From Tetrapyrgos nigripes (lineage: Eukaryota > Basidiomycota > Agaricomycetes > Agaricales > Campanellaceae): a DNA stretch of 64,000 bases. The notes beneath the pieces are model-generated. The model searched no databases. It had not been told where the DNA came from and saw only the letters and a program-made list of their open reading frames with translations. A program made the position numbers and the translations under genes. The stretch is taken from assembly GCA_013368315.1 (NCBI GenBank), contig JAACJM010000055.1, forward strand, positions 1 to 64,000, in the 5' to 3' direction. How positions within the stretch are numbered: the stretch's first letter is position 1; each line of letters starts with the position of its first letter. Of the stretch, positions 35,591 to 46,817 are shown one piece after another.

Positions 35591-37256
35591 TCAATTTAAC
35601 AAAGCTTTCTCCTGAACCTGCTCAGCAAACGGATAATCCGTATACCCCTTCGCCAATTCTTCCTCACTGAGGACACTCGCATCTCTCGCACCGTATAATC
35701 TCCCAAAATCAAAACCACTCAGCGGAATCCCATACTTCACTCGGTAAGGAAGATCCGGGTTAGCAATCCAAGCCGTACCGAGGAACACTCCATCCACTTT
35801 ACCAGTAGCGATATGTTCTGCAGCTTCTTGAGGAGTGTAGCTTTGATTTACGAAAAACTTGCTGTTGCGGACTAGAGGTCTATATGTTTGGATTACGTCG
35901 TGTTTCGTGCCACGGAGCTTTCCTGGAAGATTTGGAAAGGTATTGAAGGGTAATGTCAGTACGATAATTGGTACGTACTGGTGATGTGGTGGTAGAAAAG
36001 GCGACTGACCGTCTATGATAGGGTTCATTGTCTCGCTGTATCTGAGCAGCATCATATAAGCGAGATTTAGTTTATCTGCCTCAGTAATGAAATAGGTAAA
36101 CGTTTCAATGGTATCTTCGAGAGGCATTCTAAGGGAAAAGACCAGGACCTGTCAGCCTGCACTGGAAACTGGAACGAAATAACCAAAAGACCTACCCAAT
36201 ATCAATATATCCTCCGGTAGGAGCAAGCTTGACGCCGACACGCCCAGGGCCAAACACTTCAGTCAAAGCTCTCAGAATCTCCAAACCGAATCTAGCACGG
36301 TTTTCAACTGAGCCTCCCCATTCGTCAGTGCGTTTGTTGACAGTATTGTCGAGAAACTCGTGTACGAGAAACCCTCCTCCTGCATGAACTGGGAACGACT
36401 CATTCAGTCAGAGGTGATGGGTGAGGGATGCATTACTTACTCTCAACTCCGTCGAATCCTGCTTTTTTCGCATTGGTGGCTGCGTTTCTGAATTGCTCAA
36501 TGATTTTTCTAGGATCCTTGATCTCTACAGGCTGAAAGTATATCGTCAGTCATATCATCCGGTGCCGTTTAGAAGAACGCTTACAGTGGACGGTCCTGGT
36601 TCTCCTGGTAAGAAACGAAACTTGCTGAGGTTTCCAGCATGGGCTCGGATTGGTGAAGGTGCGTACACAGGCTACAGTGATGAAGTCGGTGACGATCCAA
36701 AAAAGAAATGCTGCACACATACCTCTCCAGAAGCGATCTGCTCGGGTGCATCGATATGGGCGATTCTCCCAACTAGAAAGCGGAGAAATTTAGCGGACCA
36801 TTAGCTTGAAATATTAAACTGTTTACCATGCAAGAGCTGCAAATAGATATACGCTCCTTCCTCGTGGACGGCGTCGGTCACCTTCTTCCAGGCATGTACA
36901 TGTTCATCTGACCATATACCCGGTGCGTGTGGCCATATAGTGCTGCAAGATGCCGAAGGGGTATTTTGGTGTGAGATATTACTCCAGTTGAGAGATAACA
37001 CTGCTTACCCTTGTCGAGAAACCAACGACGACTCGGCAATGATGAGAGCCGCTCCCCCTTTTGCGCGCTGACGATAGTATTCTACCATCAGGTTAGAAGG
37101 AACATTGGTGGGTATACTTCTGTCCCTGGTGAGCGGAGCCATGAAAAATCGGTTTCGAAGGGTCAATGGACCGAGTTGTATTGGGGTGAAGAGCACTGAG
37201 AGGTTCTTCAGGCCCTCGGGTTGAGACTTGCTGTCGCAAGAAGTCGCTAAGGTCAT
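35591..37256 (-). CDS. Old yellow enzyme family NADH:flavin oxidoreductase
   Basis: An FMN-dependent ene-reductase with a TIM-barrel fold. Segments in order: LFTPIQLGPLTLRNRFFMAP with LTRDRSIPTNVPSNLMVEYY, GGAALIIAESSLVSRQG, GIWSDEHVHAWKKVTDAVHE and YIYLQLLHG, RIAHIDAPEQIASGE, AATNAKKAGFDGVE, GGFLVHEFLDNTVNKRTDEW with GGSVENRARF, GRVGVKLAPTGGY, then KVDGVFLGTAWIANPDLPYR and the end VQEKALLN at 35591. Several short introns interrupt it. It converges on the M35 gene, 122 bp apart. The last 33 coding bp recur at 33421. The substrate is unknown; fungal members reduce enones and take part in secondary metabolism or stress responses. Confidence 0.88.
35608..35640 (+). repeat. 33-bp direct repeat, copy 2 (within OYE gene end)
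   Basis: This is an exact match to 33421-33453. See the entry there. Confidence 0.9.
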
Positions 37257-38302
37257 TGCTGTACTGGATGTCGTGTCGAGCTGGGTAGGCTACGAGGATT
37301 TCTTGATTTTTATAAGTTCTGGATAGACCTGCATATTTACTTTTGCAATGGTACATTGAATTGCAGCCTGGTGCAAGTTTCCTTGAGCTCAAGCGCTTGT
37401 CCAGCGCTCATATTCAAGGATCAAATCTTTCCGAGCGATTATTATCGAATCCGTCAGCAGCTGCGGATCGCTGACGAATTCTGGACAGATGTCATTTAGA
37501 ACGGGTAAAAGCTACAGGGCACCTACTCATCTCCGCTAACGAGGTCTTGACGTTTATCCGAAGGTAGGAGGAGATTGGAAAAAGGCACAGACAGCGAGCT
37601 AAAAGCATGTTTCAAGTTGCATTGCAGTCAGAGTACAATATTGACGCGTCACCAGATAATTCTGAGCAAGTAAAAGTATTCAGATTAAAGACCCTCTTTC
37701 AAGCTTGAAACGAGACTAGGAAAGAGTCCTCAAAGAGAGTTTAGGACTGAACTGAAGGACGAGGAGCAGTAACATAACCAAGATGACAATTGCAAAGACA
37801 GGGAGCCGCGTCCAACTTTCTCATCGCATCATCTATTCTTCCGAGCTAGGTTGCGTTCTGTCACAATTCAAATTGGAGTCTGAGTCCGACTCTTGCTCAC
37901 GACCCTTCTTCATTTTGCAAACTGCGCTGCACTCCAAGCAATCGCGGGGTGTCGATTCATATGCCTCTGACGAGCTCCGAGTTTGGACCCTTGTTTTCCG
38001 AATGTCTTGGGATCTGGGAGGAAACGAGCAAAGACGAGATTCCAGATTTTTTCCGAATGTCCAGGATGGAAAGAAAAGGCTTTTCTGAATAACACTATGC
38101 CAGGTTGTCAGACCTGAGGAGACGCTGGTGACGGGACCGACGGCGCGTCCGGTTGACCACGAATGTCGTTGATCAACATGGACCTGGTCACAAGGATGTT
38201 TGAAAACGTATTTAAAGAATTTGTATGTTGTCAATTTCTCTTTGAGTACACCAAAGCTTACCCTCCCCAGATCATCTCATACTGAAGTAGGGTCGTATCG
38301 AA
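37257..38302. other. Divergent intergenic region, about 1 kb
   Basis: It separates the start codons of the OYE (minus) and esterase (plus) genes. TTTTCCGAATGTC occurs twice, about 50 bp apart, near 37997-38062. No gene was recognised. Confidence 0.45.
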
Positions 38303-39448
38303 ATGAGACCGTTCCCAGAACTCGCAATCGTCGCGTTCTCGTCGCTCATCGGTCTTGCTGATGCCAAAGGGATCACACCTGGCCAAATCAAGAACCTAGT
38401 AACCTTTGGTGACTCCTACACCGATGCTGGCGTTCCTGCAGACAACGGTACTGCGTGGCCCACTTATGCCGCTGGATACGCCAACGTCTCGTTATTCCCT
38501 TTCGCCAAATCTGGCGCGACATGTTCCAATAACATCACCTTCCGACCCTTCCCTTCCCTTTTTGAATCTCAACTCCCAGACTTTTTCGCAGAAAAAAAGA
38601 ATGGAACCTTGCCAAAATTGGAAGGGAAGGAAACGTTGTACACGTTATGGATTGGGACGAACGATGTTGGGGCGAACGGGCTATTGACGGGACATGGAGC
38701 CATTTTGGAGGATGGTGAGAGGGTGTCGGTGGTTGATACGGTGACCTGCGCGGTCAATTGGGTAAAGACGTTGTATGATAGCGGAGCGAGGAATTTCCTG
38801 TTTCAAAATGTGAGTACCTGCCCACCTTATTCAACCTGAGGGCTTTCTGATCGGTATCATTGCAGATGATTCCTCTTCAGCACACTCCCCTTTACTCGGC
38901 AGATTCGTACATCAACCATTACTGGACTCTTGAACGAAATACAACACAGTGGACGGTCTCCATGGCCGAACTAGTCATTTCCGGGAATAAAATTGCGCAA
39001 CTACTCTTGAAAGCATTGGCACCGTCACTCTCTGGTGCTCATGTTGGTATGGAGCCTTTACTGCTGCTTTTGGGCAACATGAATGATATTCCTACGCAGG
39101 TCTTTTCGATTCATACGGTTTACTCAAAGACATGATAGCCAACCCATCCATGTATCTCAACGGAACAGCACCACTCAATGTCACTATACCGCTCAAATCT
39201 TGCGTGTATCAACTGAACGAATCAACGAGTGATACAGGTGTATGCACTGTCGCACAAGGAACGGATCGGGATAGTTATCTTTGGTGAGTGTCCTTGTAGC
39301 TTTTTACGGCCTAGATATACAGATTGACTTTGGTTTTTTCAGGTATGATGAACTACATCCCAGCGAGCAAGCAGACAGAATGGTGGCCAAAGAGATTGCA
39401 AAGGTGATCCAAGGACAGCAGAATAGGTGGACGACGTGGTTATCGTAA
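38303..39448 (+). CDS. Secreted GDSL/SGNH esterase (carbohydrate esterase family 16-like)
   Basis: Fungal CE16 enzymes remove acetyl groups from plant oligosaccharides. The start MRPFPELAIVAFSSLIGLAD is a signal peptide. Block I is NLVTFGDSYTDAGVP with the nucleophile Ser, block III is YTLWIGTNDVGANG with the oxyanion Asn, and block V is YDELHPSEQADRMVAKEI with the catalytic Asp and His. Between them lie FAKSGATCSN, FLFQNMIPLQHTPLYS and GLFDSYGLLKDMIANPSMYL. The last joins a short exon through GT-AG introns near 39050. Several N-x-S/T sites suggest glycosylation. The stop is at 39446-39448. The length of about 340 residues fits the family. Confidence 0.88.
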
Positions 39449-40258
39449 AAGTACTAGTAGTAGCTGCTGTGACCATTCATAAGTACTCGCATTCGCTTCG
39501 AAAAATCAGAGCTGGGACCTCGAGCGTCAAATACGTTTACACCCTTGCCATTGTAGTATCATCATCCCTCACAGTACTGGTACAATCTACCGTACAAATC
39601 TGACAAATCGCACACCCTTAGACGCCGGGTGTGGGAAGGTAACATTTTACCGACAGTTCCACCCCTGATACGTTCCGTGATGCCATTTATTTAGTAATAC
39701 CGGTAACTAGATTCGAATACCGGTAAATGTGACATTTGTGACTACTTCACGCGTGGACTGTGCTGCTCGCTCGCTGCAACTCTAGCATCTATGGCCCGTC
39801 AAAAGAAGGAGGAAGATTTCCGGTTGAAAGGTGAGGCATAGAGCACCACAGCCAAGCTGACAGTTTGAACAACATATGCAGCAGCAGCTATGATTTGACG
39901 TCTGAAAGCCAGCAAGTCTTCGTAGCGTCGTCCATTGTCGATCGCGATGACGCGTACACTCACTCTCAGACAATTGTCACGCGCGGAAATGGTTTATTTA
40001 CCGGACTACTATATAAGGCTATATTACAGGCTAGGACAAAATTCCGTCCAGACGCTCATCTAGCGCGTGTCCCTGCTGAACAGGCGCCAGGCTCTAATTA
40101 TAAGACTCGTCCAATAAATAGGACTCGTTAATTCTGTCGTCCTCCAGCTTCATTCCGCTCCTCGATACGCACCTCTCATATCTAGTCAGGTAAGTACTGT
40201 AGCTGTCATCTTCCCACTGATAATTAAAACCATTTCAGTGCATTTGCATATCTGAGTG
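39449..40258. other. Intergenic 0.8 kb
   Basis: It contains TACCGGTAA twice near 39697-39727 and a small CACACCC/GGGTGTG hairpin near 39608-39635. No gene is evident, and the end holds the promoter of the first methyltransferase. Confidence 0.4.
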
Positions 40259-41124
40259 ATGAAGCTCTCCAACGCGTTCGCGGTTTTCACCGACCTGCGC
40301 GCTGCATTCCGAGCTGCATTCTGGCCGACGCTCAAAGCAATCTTTAGTCGACCATCTCTGTTATTCAGACCGTCGCTACTTTCTCAGACTTTCATGTCAA
40401 ATGTTTGGCTAGTCTTCGCAGGACCGACAGATGAGGGCGGTAGAGGTGTGAAGCAAGGGCTGATTACTCCCAATGCCTATGGAACGGTGCTGGATGTTGG
40501 AGCTGGTGCGTTTTCATCCTTTCTGCGACTTGCTTGTCCGTTTGACCGTTGTGCTTCTTCTCAGGTCTGGGACATACAATCGCGTACTTGGACCGCACGA
40601 AAGTGACAAGATATGTTGCTCTGGAACCAAGTCTTTCACTTCACCAATGCATACGCAAGATGGCTAACGAAGCTGGTTATACTGAATCTGATGGCTCGCT
40701 CATAATCCTATCCTGTGGTGCTGACGATACTCTGGCCATTCTTCAGGCACTTGACAACACTCCTGCCGACACAATAATAGCCGTCCTGGTTGCTTGCTCT
40801 ATTTCTTCAGGCGAAAAAGTTTTTCAGAAGCTAATCCGTGACGTCCTGAGTCCAGGCGGTCAGTTTCTGTACTATGAACACGTCCTGAGTCCCAGAGAGG
40901 ACGTAGCATGGTGGCAGAAATTTTGGACACCGTTGTGGTCTACATTTTTTGATGGGTGTAGGCTGGATGTACCGAGTTACTTGTGGTTTGAGAGGATGCG
41001 TGATTGGGATGCTGAAGGTCAAGAAGTGAACATGTGGGAAGATGGGCAGAGATGGGGCAAGCCTGAAGAAGACGAAGAAAATTTATGGTGGCATCAGGCA
41101 GGAAGATATATCAAACGCACATAA
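40259..41124 (+). CDS. SAM-dependent methyltransferase, METTL7-like (copy 1)
   Basis: A class I methyltransferase of about 265 residues with one intron. The start MKLSNAFAVFTDLRAAFRAA is a hydrophobic/amphipathic N-terminus that may attach to membrane. Motif I is split by the intron: GTVLDVGAG joins LGHTIAYLD. The acidic residue of motif II is in RYVALEPSLSLH. FQKLIRDVLSPGGQFLYYEH is the post-motif region typical of Methyltransf_11, followed by DVAWWQKFWTPLW and a Trp/acid-rich C-terminus. Human METTL7 proteins are thiol or alkyl methyltransferases, but the substrate here is unknown. The ATG chosen aligns with that of copy 2. Confidence 0.83.
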
Positions 41125-41792
41125 CTATGAACGACGGACTGCATGTATTTGTTTTCTCCTTTCATTCTCTCTTTTACTAGGGTATGTGTATCATTATCGA
41201 CCTTCATTTGCGTTACAGTATCCACATTGAAAGTATCAAATACCATCCATCTTCTACCAAGTTGCCTGAGCTTAAAGCTGGACGAGTCCTATTTATATCG
41301 CTGACTTGGCACAGCAGTTCGTTCCGCAAATTCTCCGCGCACCTTCGTACTTCTCCGCACATGGCAGTGGCAATAGCTTTTTGCCATTCACTTTCCCCTC
41401 GTACAGTCTTGATTGATATGCATCCTCTCAGTGCTCCAAACCCGTTTAGAGTGCTATTTCGGTGCGTTGGGCGTTTGCGGCCATTTGCGGCCAGTTGACC
41501 CAGTGTACTGCGTAGCTCAACTAAGACGCATTTGACCATGACGTCCATCATCTCGTGGCTCTATGTATCAGCAAGGTCTTGCTCGGTGATGAGATCTCAT
41601 GAACCCAACATCAAAGCAGTATAAAAGACACCTGATTCCTAAGCTTCCATCTGGCTTCCTCCCACCTCTCCGCCGACGCCCGATTTTTGACCGCGTCTTC
41701 AAGAATTTCCAGTAGTCGCATTCAAGTTCGCTCAGTGATTTTTTGAGCACGGCATCAACTAAAGAGTCTAATAACGCAGGTGTAACGCGAAA
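41125..41792. other. Spacer between tandem methyltransferase genes
   Basis: This is 668 bp between two same-strand paralogues. It holds the 3' end of copy 1 and the promoter of copy 2. No element ends were seen. Confidence 0.45.
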
Positions 41793-42683
41793 ATGAAGCT
41801 CTCAAACGCGACAGCTATCCTTTTCCACATGATAGAGCACATCAGACAAGCTTTGATACCCACTCTCAAGGATATCTACGCAAATCCCTATTTAATATTC
41901 CATCCTTTCTATGCATTCTTTTCGAATGTATGGGCTATACTCGGACCTGGCATGGACGAAAACGAGCAGGAAATCAAACGCAACCTTATCACACCGCGTG
42001 CTCGAGGTGTTGTGCTTGATCTTGGGGCAGGTACGTACAATTTGGCGATTTTTTTCTTCAATGAGTGGGTTGAGATGAGTGATATTTATTAACCTGCTCG
42101 TTTAGGACACGGACACACGATAAAATACCTGGACCGCTCCAAAGTCAAGAAATACATCGCTCTCGAACCCAACATGTGCATGCATTCCAAAATACGCGAA
42201 ATGGCTTCCTCACATGGATTCACAGAATCAGACGGCACTTTCCTCCTAATCGAATGCAGCGCATCAGATGTTCACTCTATCTTATTCCAAATCAGTACCC
42301 TTGAAAAACAACATAAAGAAATTCAAGTGGATACAATCATTTCTTTTCGTTCTGCATGTGGATTTCCTTCACCGGAAAATACGTTGCAGCGTCTCGTAAG
42401 AGATGTTCTTAAACCGGGAGGAAGGTTTTTGTTCTTTGAGCATGTATTGAGTGAGAGGAAGGATGTTGCGTGGTGGCAAAGGTTTTGGGCACCAGTGTGG
42501 GAGATCGTTGGACAGTGTAGGTTGGATCGGAAGACGGATAGGTGGATAGAGGAGATGAAGGATGTAGATGGACAGGGAAGGAAGATTAGTATGTGGAGCG
42601 AGGGAGAGGTGATGGACAACCCTGATGAGCCAGAGGAAAGTCTTTTTCATAATAGGCTTGGACAATTTGTGAAGCATGTGTAG
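41793..42683 (+). CDS. SAM-dependent methyltransferase, METTL7-like (copy 2)
   Basis: A tandem paralogue of the gene at 40259 with the same intron position, inside the SAM-binding loop: VVLDLGAG joins HGHTIKYLDRS. It opens MKLSNATAILFHMIEHIRQA and shares KYIALEPNMCMH, GFTESDGTFLLIECSASDVH, VRDVLKPGGRFLFFEHVLSE and KDVAWWQRFWAPVW with copy 1, while the last 60 residues are much more diverged. The intact frame suggests both copies are maintained. Its stop lies 60 bp before the hAT-like element. Confidence 0.83.
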
Positions 42684-42743
42684 AAGAAGTTCAAGTACAT
42701 CGCTACATTGACTAAATCATGTCATACATAACTATGAGTACAT

Positions 42744-43315
42744 TAGTGCTGTGTTGGAAACCCAGATCACTGCGGGCATAATACCATCTTCTCACTGTGT
42801 AAATCAATAGTATGTAAATGCTTAGGAAATCGTAAACAGCCAATCAGATTCCAGGAAACCCATTTCCTATCAATTCCCTATTGATTTACTAGGTCAGAAG
42901 ATCATATTATGCCCGCAGTGGATGTAAATAACACGCCTTTTTATAACATGTAAAAAACACGTAAAAACATTTCTTACAACAGCGATGCCAAACACCCATG
43001 TCATAAATTGTCAGTATTGTAGGCCCGGAGGGACCATTTCCTGGGTAGAGCGAACATATGGCCGAACACAAGCCGAAGATTCCGATCCGGAGCTCATAGC
43101 CATACGTTCCGTTCTGTTCCCCTGCGTAGGGTCTCAATACCACCTTTGGGAGTAAGCAGATGGCCCCGGGGGGCGAATTTCGTTGGAATTTCGCGTTCTG
43201 GCACCATTTTTCTCGAAAACTTCAGCCTTGTAATAAATCGTGTTTTTTACAATCAATTACACAAGTTTCTGCCAACATTTATGACAACCCAAAAATAATT
43301 TCCAACACAGCACTA
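42744..43315. mobile_element. Non-autonomous hAT-like element with 8-bp target-site duplication
   Basis: The ends are inverted copies TAGTGCTGTGTTGGAAA (42744-42760) and its complement (43299-43315). Both sides carry the 8-bp duplication GAGTACAT (42736-42743 and 43316-43323). An 8-bp duplication with a TAGTG-type end is the hAT signature. A second internal inverted pair, GTAAAAAACACG at 42950 and its complement ending at 43250, adds to the symmetry once the nested element is removed. There is no transposase, so it would depend on another copy. Confidence 0.85.
42768..42920. mobile_element. CACTG-ended MITE nested inside the hAT-like element
   Basis: The 153-bp sequence begins CACTGCGGGCATAAT and ends with its inverted copy. 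Similarity between the arms extends for about 45 bp to CTATTGATTTAC. It is flanked by the 3-bp duplication GAT (42765-42767 and 42921-42923). CACT(G/A) ends with 2-3-bp duplications are typical of the CACTA/EnSpm group. It lies 8 bp inside the left terminal repeat of the older element, so it inserted later. Confidence 0.8.
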
Positions 43316-43412
43316 GAGTACATCAGACCAATAAGATTCTAAAAGCACAGTGCTGGAGTTTACAGTACATTACATACTCTATAGATAAGATGACCGAAGT
43401 GGGTAGAAGAAA

Positions 43413-44499
43413 TCATACCTCCCCCTCCATTCTAAGAGCCTTCACCAATGTGTCTCCACAAGGTCCCTGGAAGCGGAAGTGCGCATCACGGTCTGCATGA
43501 GCTCCCTGACCATTGAAAACTGCAATCTTGCCACCACGACGTCGGACCAGCTCACCGAATATCGAGCACGGAGCTACCTATGCTCCGAAAAGAACATTCA
43601 GAAAAAGTACAAGGAATCAAAGAACCGAGACAAGTACTCACATGCAAACCTGTTCCAACAAGGATCAAAAGATCACAGTTGTTTGATATCAGATTCGCAG
43701 CACGTTCCAGGTGATGTATCTCCTCCTTGAACCAGACTACATCCGGCCTCAGTAGAGCCTGACATTGCTTGCACCGAGGCAAATCCTTCTCCTCTATAAC
43801 GGAAACAGGCTTTTGTGGTTCGGCGAAACACTTTTCGGTTCCTGCTAGTGCTGGACACATTGGGCTATCGGTGTTCTTCTCTGTCATGCCACACTTGGTG
43901 CACTTGACGCGAAAGATATTCCCGTAAAGTTCGATAGGCTGAGATGAGGGCGATGCATCATAAGGATGGGCTTGTCCCGCTAAACCGTCAATATTCTTGG
44001 TAAACAGACGTAACGTGGCATTCGAGGCAATGCGTTTCAGCGCCTCTGGACGAGAAGAAAGTTGAGCAATGGCTCGATGCGCAGCGGTAGGTCGGGCTTT
44101 CAGCACCCTAGAATAATGTCAATCGGCAACTTTTGAGCTTGATAGAGTTAGCAATGCATACTGTTCTCGACAGTGATGGTAAAATTGCCAGACGAGAGAT
44201 GGATCTTCTGCGAACACGTCTGGATTGCCGACCTCTTCGGCGTCCTGAAATGTAGTTAAACAGCATCGAGAATACTCGGGAAGGGAAGTAGCTCACCAGA
44301 CGCTGCCAAGTATTTGCGCAAGCTCTAGCTCTGTAGGCCACGGCTATAATGAGTCATTATGAGATGGGTGCAGTACTCTCTGTGTTTTGGTTCACAAACC
44401 TGAAGCTGGCATAGTGGACAATCCTATCCCTGTCAGAATGACAATGAACTTGGAGCTCTCGAGAGCGGCTCGAAACTCGACATAGTCTGTTGCTGTCAT
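43413..44499 (-). CDS. Sirtuin-like (SIRT5/class III type) protein with altered catalytic residues
   Basis: Sirtuins use NAD+ to remove acyl groups from lysine. The first exon is MTATDYVEFRAALESSKFIV with ILTGIGLSTMPASG. Later exons give AVAYRARACANTWQRL, VFAEDPSLVWQFYHHCREQ, LKARPTAAHRAIAQL, LFTKNIDGLAGQAH and PIELYGNIFRVKCTKCG. The zinc-site partner is LPRCKQCQALLRPDVVWF, then CDLLILVGTGLH and a last exon with AVFNGQGAHADRDAHFRFQG ending RMEGEV. The overall fold and zinc cysteines fit class III. However, the usual GAGIS is GIGLS, the PTFR region is VAYR, TQNID is TKNID, and the catalytic His of the E-HG motif is Tyr. Deacylase activity is therefore doubtful. All exon joins keep phase. Confidence 0.82.
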
Positions 44500-44901
44500 C
44501 CTAGGTGTAGTGCTGATGATGATAGTAGGGAATCAAGGCATTCTGACTACATATCAAAGTGAGGTTCTGAGACAAGTCGGAGTCGGAGTTCTCGGAAATT
44601 GCATTGGCCGACGCCGAATACCACGTGACCGTACCCGAGCTTGGGTAACGCGATAACTTTCTCCTCTTCCCCCAAGACGCGCAAGGATGCACTGAGGCGA
44701 GTCTTCGTGGTTTGGAAAACAGTCCAGGATTCTGAGTAAGTTTTTCCAATGTTTTCTTTCTGATTTTTCTCATTCTGGCAGGTGCTTACATCTGGAGCTT
44801 TTCTGCGCCTTTGTTTCGTGGTCATAACTTTTTCACAAAGGCGCCAGTGGCACAAAGTCATATATCCTTCAAACCCATATATAATTCTCAATGTCTCTCA
44901 G
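44500..44901. promoter_or_regulatory. Divergent promoter region (sirtuin-like / Ser-rich protein)
   Basis: This is a 402-bp gap between opposite start codons. The open minus frames across it have no family features. Confidence 0.4.
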
Positions 44902-46817
44902 ATGGACCCGGAGCCACTCGATCGGACCACCATGGACGTGGATGAACCCTCGGAAAGCGGCCAGGACGCGTACAGCTACATCTTCATGCCAACTCAAAAC
45001 CCGAATGCTCTAGTGCAGAGAATAGCACAAAGTGAGTTGCAACTCCGTCTTCTATGAAAACTTGCTAATCTCCTTCTAACTGTCTTACAGTGGAGAAGGA
45101 AGAGCGTTGTCGCGCTAAACCTTCACCTTCTTCTCCCCCAATCGATCGTCCCCTGGCAAACGTAATTGGCGATAACCGTTCTACTCGTCCACGCCAGCCC
45201 TTTAAACGTCGAGTCTCCTCGCACCTTCCTTATAACAAGAATGCCCAATCCACATCCACCCTTTCCTCAGCTGACATCTTCAAGGCCTTCCAACCCGCCG
45301 TTATGGAACAAGTGACGGATATTGCTAAGAAGTCCGCGATGAGACGGTCACGAAGCAGCGGATGGGATGGTGCTTCCTCAATGGATTCGGGGATACCGTT
45401 TACCGGGGATGGCAGTTTGGATTCACAACCAGGGTCTGGTTTAAACTGGTCTGGGAAGAGGAAGACAGGATTTATCGAAGGTGTTGCGGAAAAGCGGAAG
45501 AGGATCACCGCAGACTTTTCGTCCAACCAATCCGAAACATTTGGGGCATGGCAACCGACCAGCACGAGTGAGCTTCGGAAAGGGAAGATGAAAGCACTTG
45601 ACCACGATTCGGAACCCATCCACTCTCAATCTGTCTATGATGAGCCACCTTCAGAAAATTTCCTTCAGCCTCCACCCCCGATTCGTTCTCTCGCACGGCA
45701 GTCCACTATCCCCACATTACCCGACACCTCTACGAATCCCAATTCCGGGTCCGGGTCAACCTCATTTACTTCTTCATCGTCACTCAATTTTTCAGTCGCT
45801 GATGAATCGGACAACATTTACAACACTTCCGAGACAAGCTATTCTATCGAGGGAGATGAAAGCTGCCCCGAGATGATCCCCGTCAAGGAGACGAACAGGC
45901 CTTCTGCAGTACATCTTCAACGTTCTTTTGATGGATATACAGGAGGCGGCTCAAAGGGCGTCCTCAGTCATTCTCGTTCAGTTCCAGCAGTCGTTACCAG
46001 TGATGCAGAAATGTCCAAATCTTCGAAACCCAGTCGGTCTACTTACCCTGGTAGCAAGAGCACCGTGGAGGACAATCCGCCTCCGTCAACGGAGAGGCTT
46101 CATCCGTTAATCGTGGAGCAGGAACAGAAAAGGCAAGAACGGAGGAAGGAGAAGGAAGCGCAACTGATTCTCGCTTCTCAACAAGGATCTTCCTCCCTCA
46201 CTTCGAAGCCAGCTTCCACTTCCACGCCCTGCATTGTAATTCCGCAAAAGCTGCAAGCTCAAACCCCAGGCAAGTACCTAGGGATGAGGCGACCCAGTAA
46301 TCTTCCCGGATTCGGCACCTCTACTTCTTCAAACCGTTCTGTTGCTGGTGCGGCTACCAACAAAGACCATGATAGGAAGTCGAAGACGGACCAAAGCCCA
46401 CTGACTCTGAGGGACGTCAATGGGCTTCCTACGCGTCAGAAAGCTTTCAAGACTCCCTTCAAGACAGGCACGCAAGGGACTAGCATTCCCAGCAGTACTG
46501 GGAAGACTGGGGCTCAAGTTGCTCGCGTGTTGTCTTCTTTGTCCTTGGGTGCTGAGCGTGAGCAGAGGCATGATCCATCCCATGGCCAGGTCTTGGGACA
46601 ACGCGTTGGTCAGAGTCGAGAAGCTAAGGTTCAGGTCCAGTATCGTGGGCAGTCCTCCAAAGGCAAACCGCAAGATGTTTGTATGAAGGATGTGGACATG
46701 GATGATGGTGAAGATGACGATGACGACGCGGCGAAAGACGCAGATTCGTCTTTTGATATCTCGTTTGGGATGGAGGTGGAGGAAGTGGAGGAGGTTATGA
46801 AACAGTATGATGCGTGA
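44902..46817 (+). CDS. Ser-rich disordered protein of unknown function
   Basis: About 618 residues in two exons. Exon 1 begins MDPEPLDRTTMDVDEPSESG and joins by a GT-AG intron (near 45031-45090) to MEKEERCRAKPSPSSPPIDR. Most of the sequence is Ser/Pro/Thr-rich and looks disordered, with RRSRSSGWDG and GKRKTGFIEGVAEKRKR as basic, possibly nuclear, signals. A more ordered-looking segment is LTLRDVNGLPTRQKAFKTPF. The C-terminus is acidic (MDDGEDDDDDAAKDAD) and ends MKQYDA. I do not recognise the family. Nuclear location is only suggested by composition. Confidence 0.7.
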
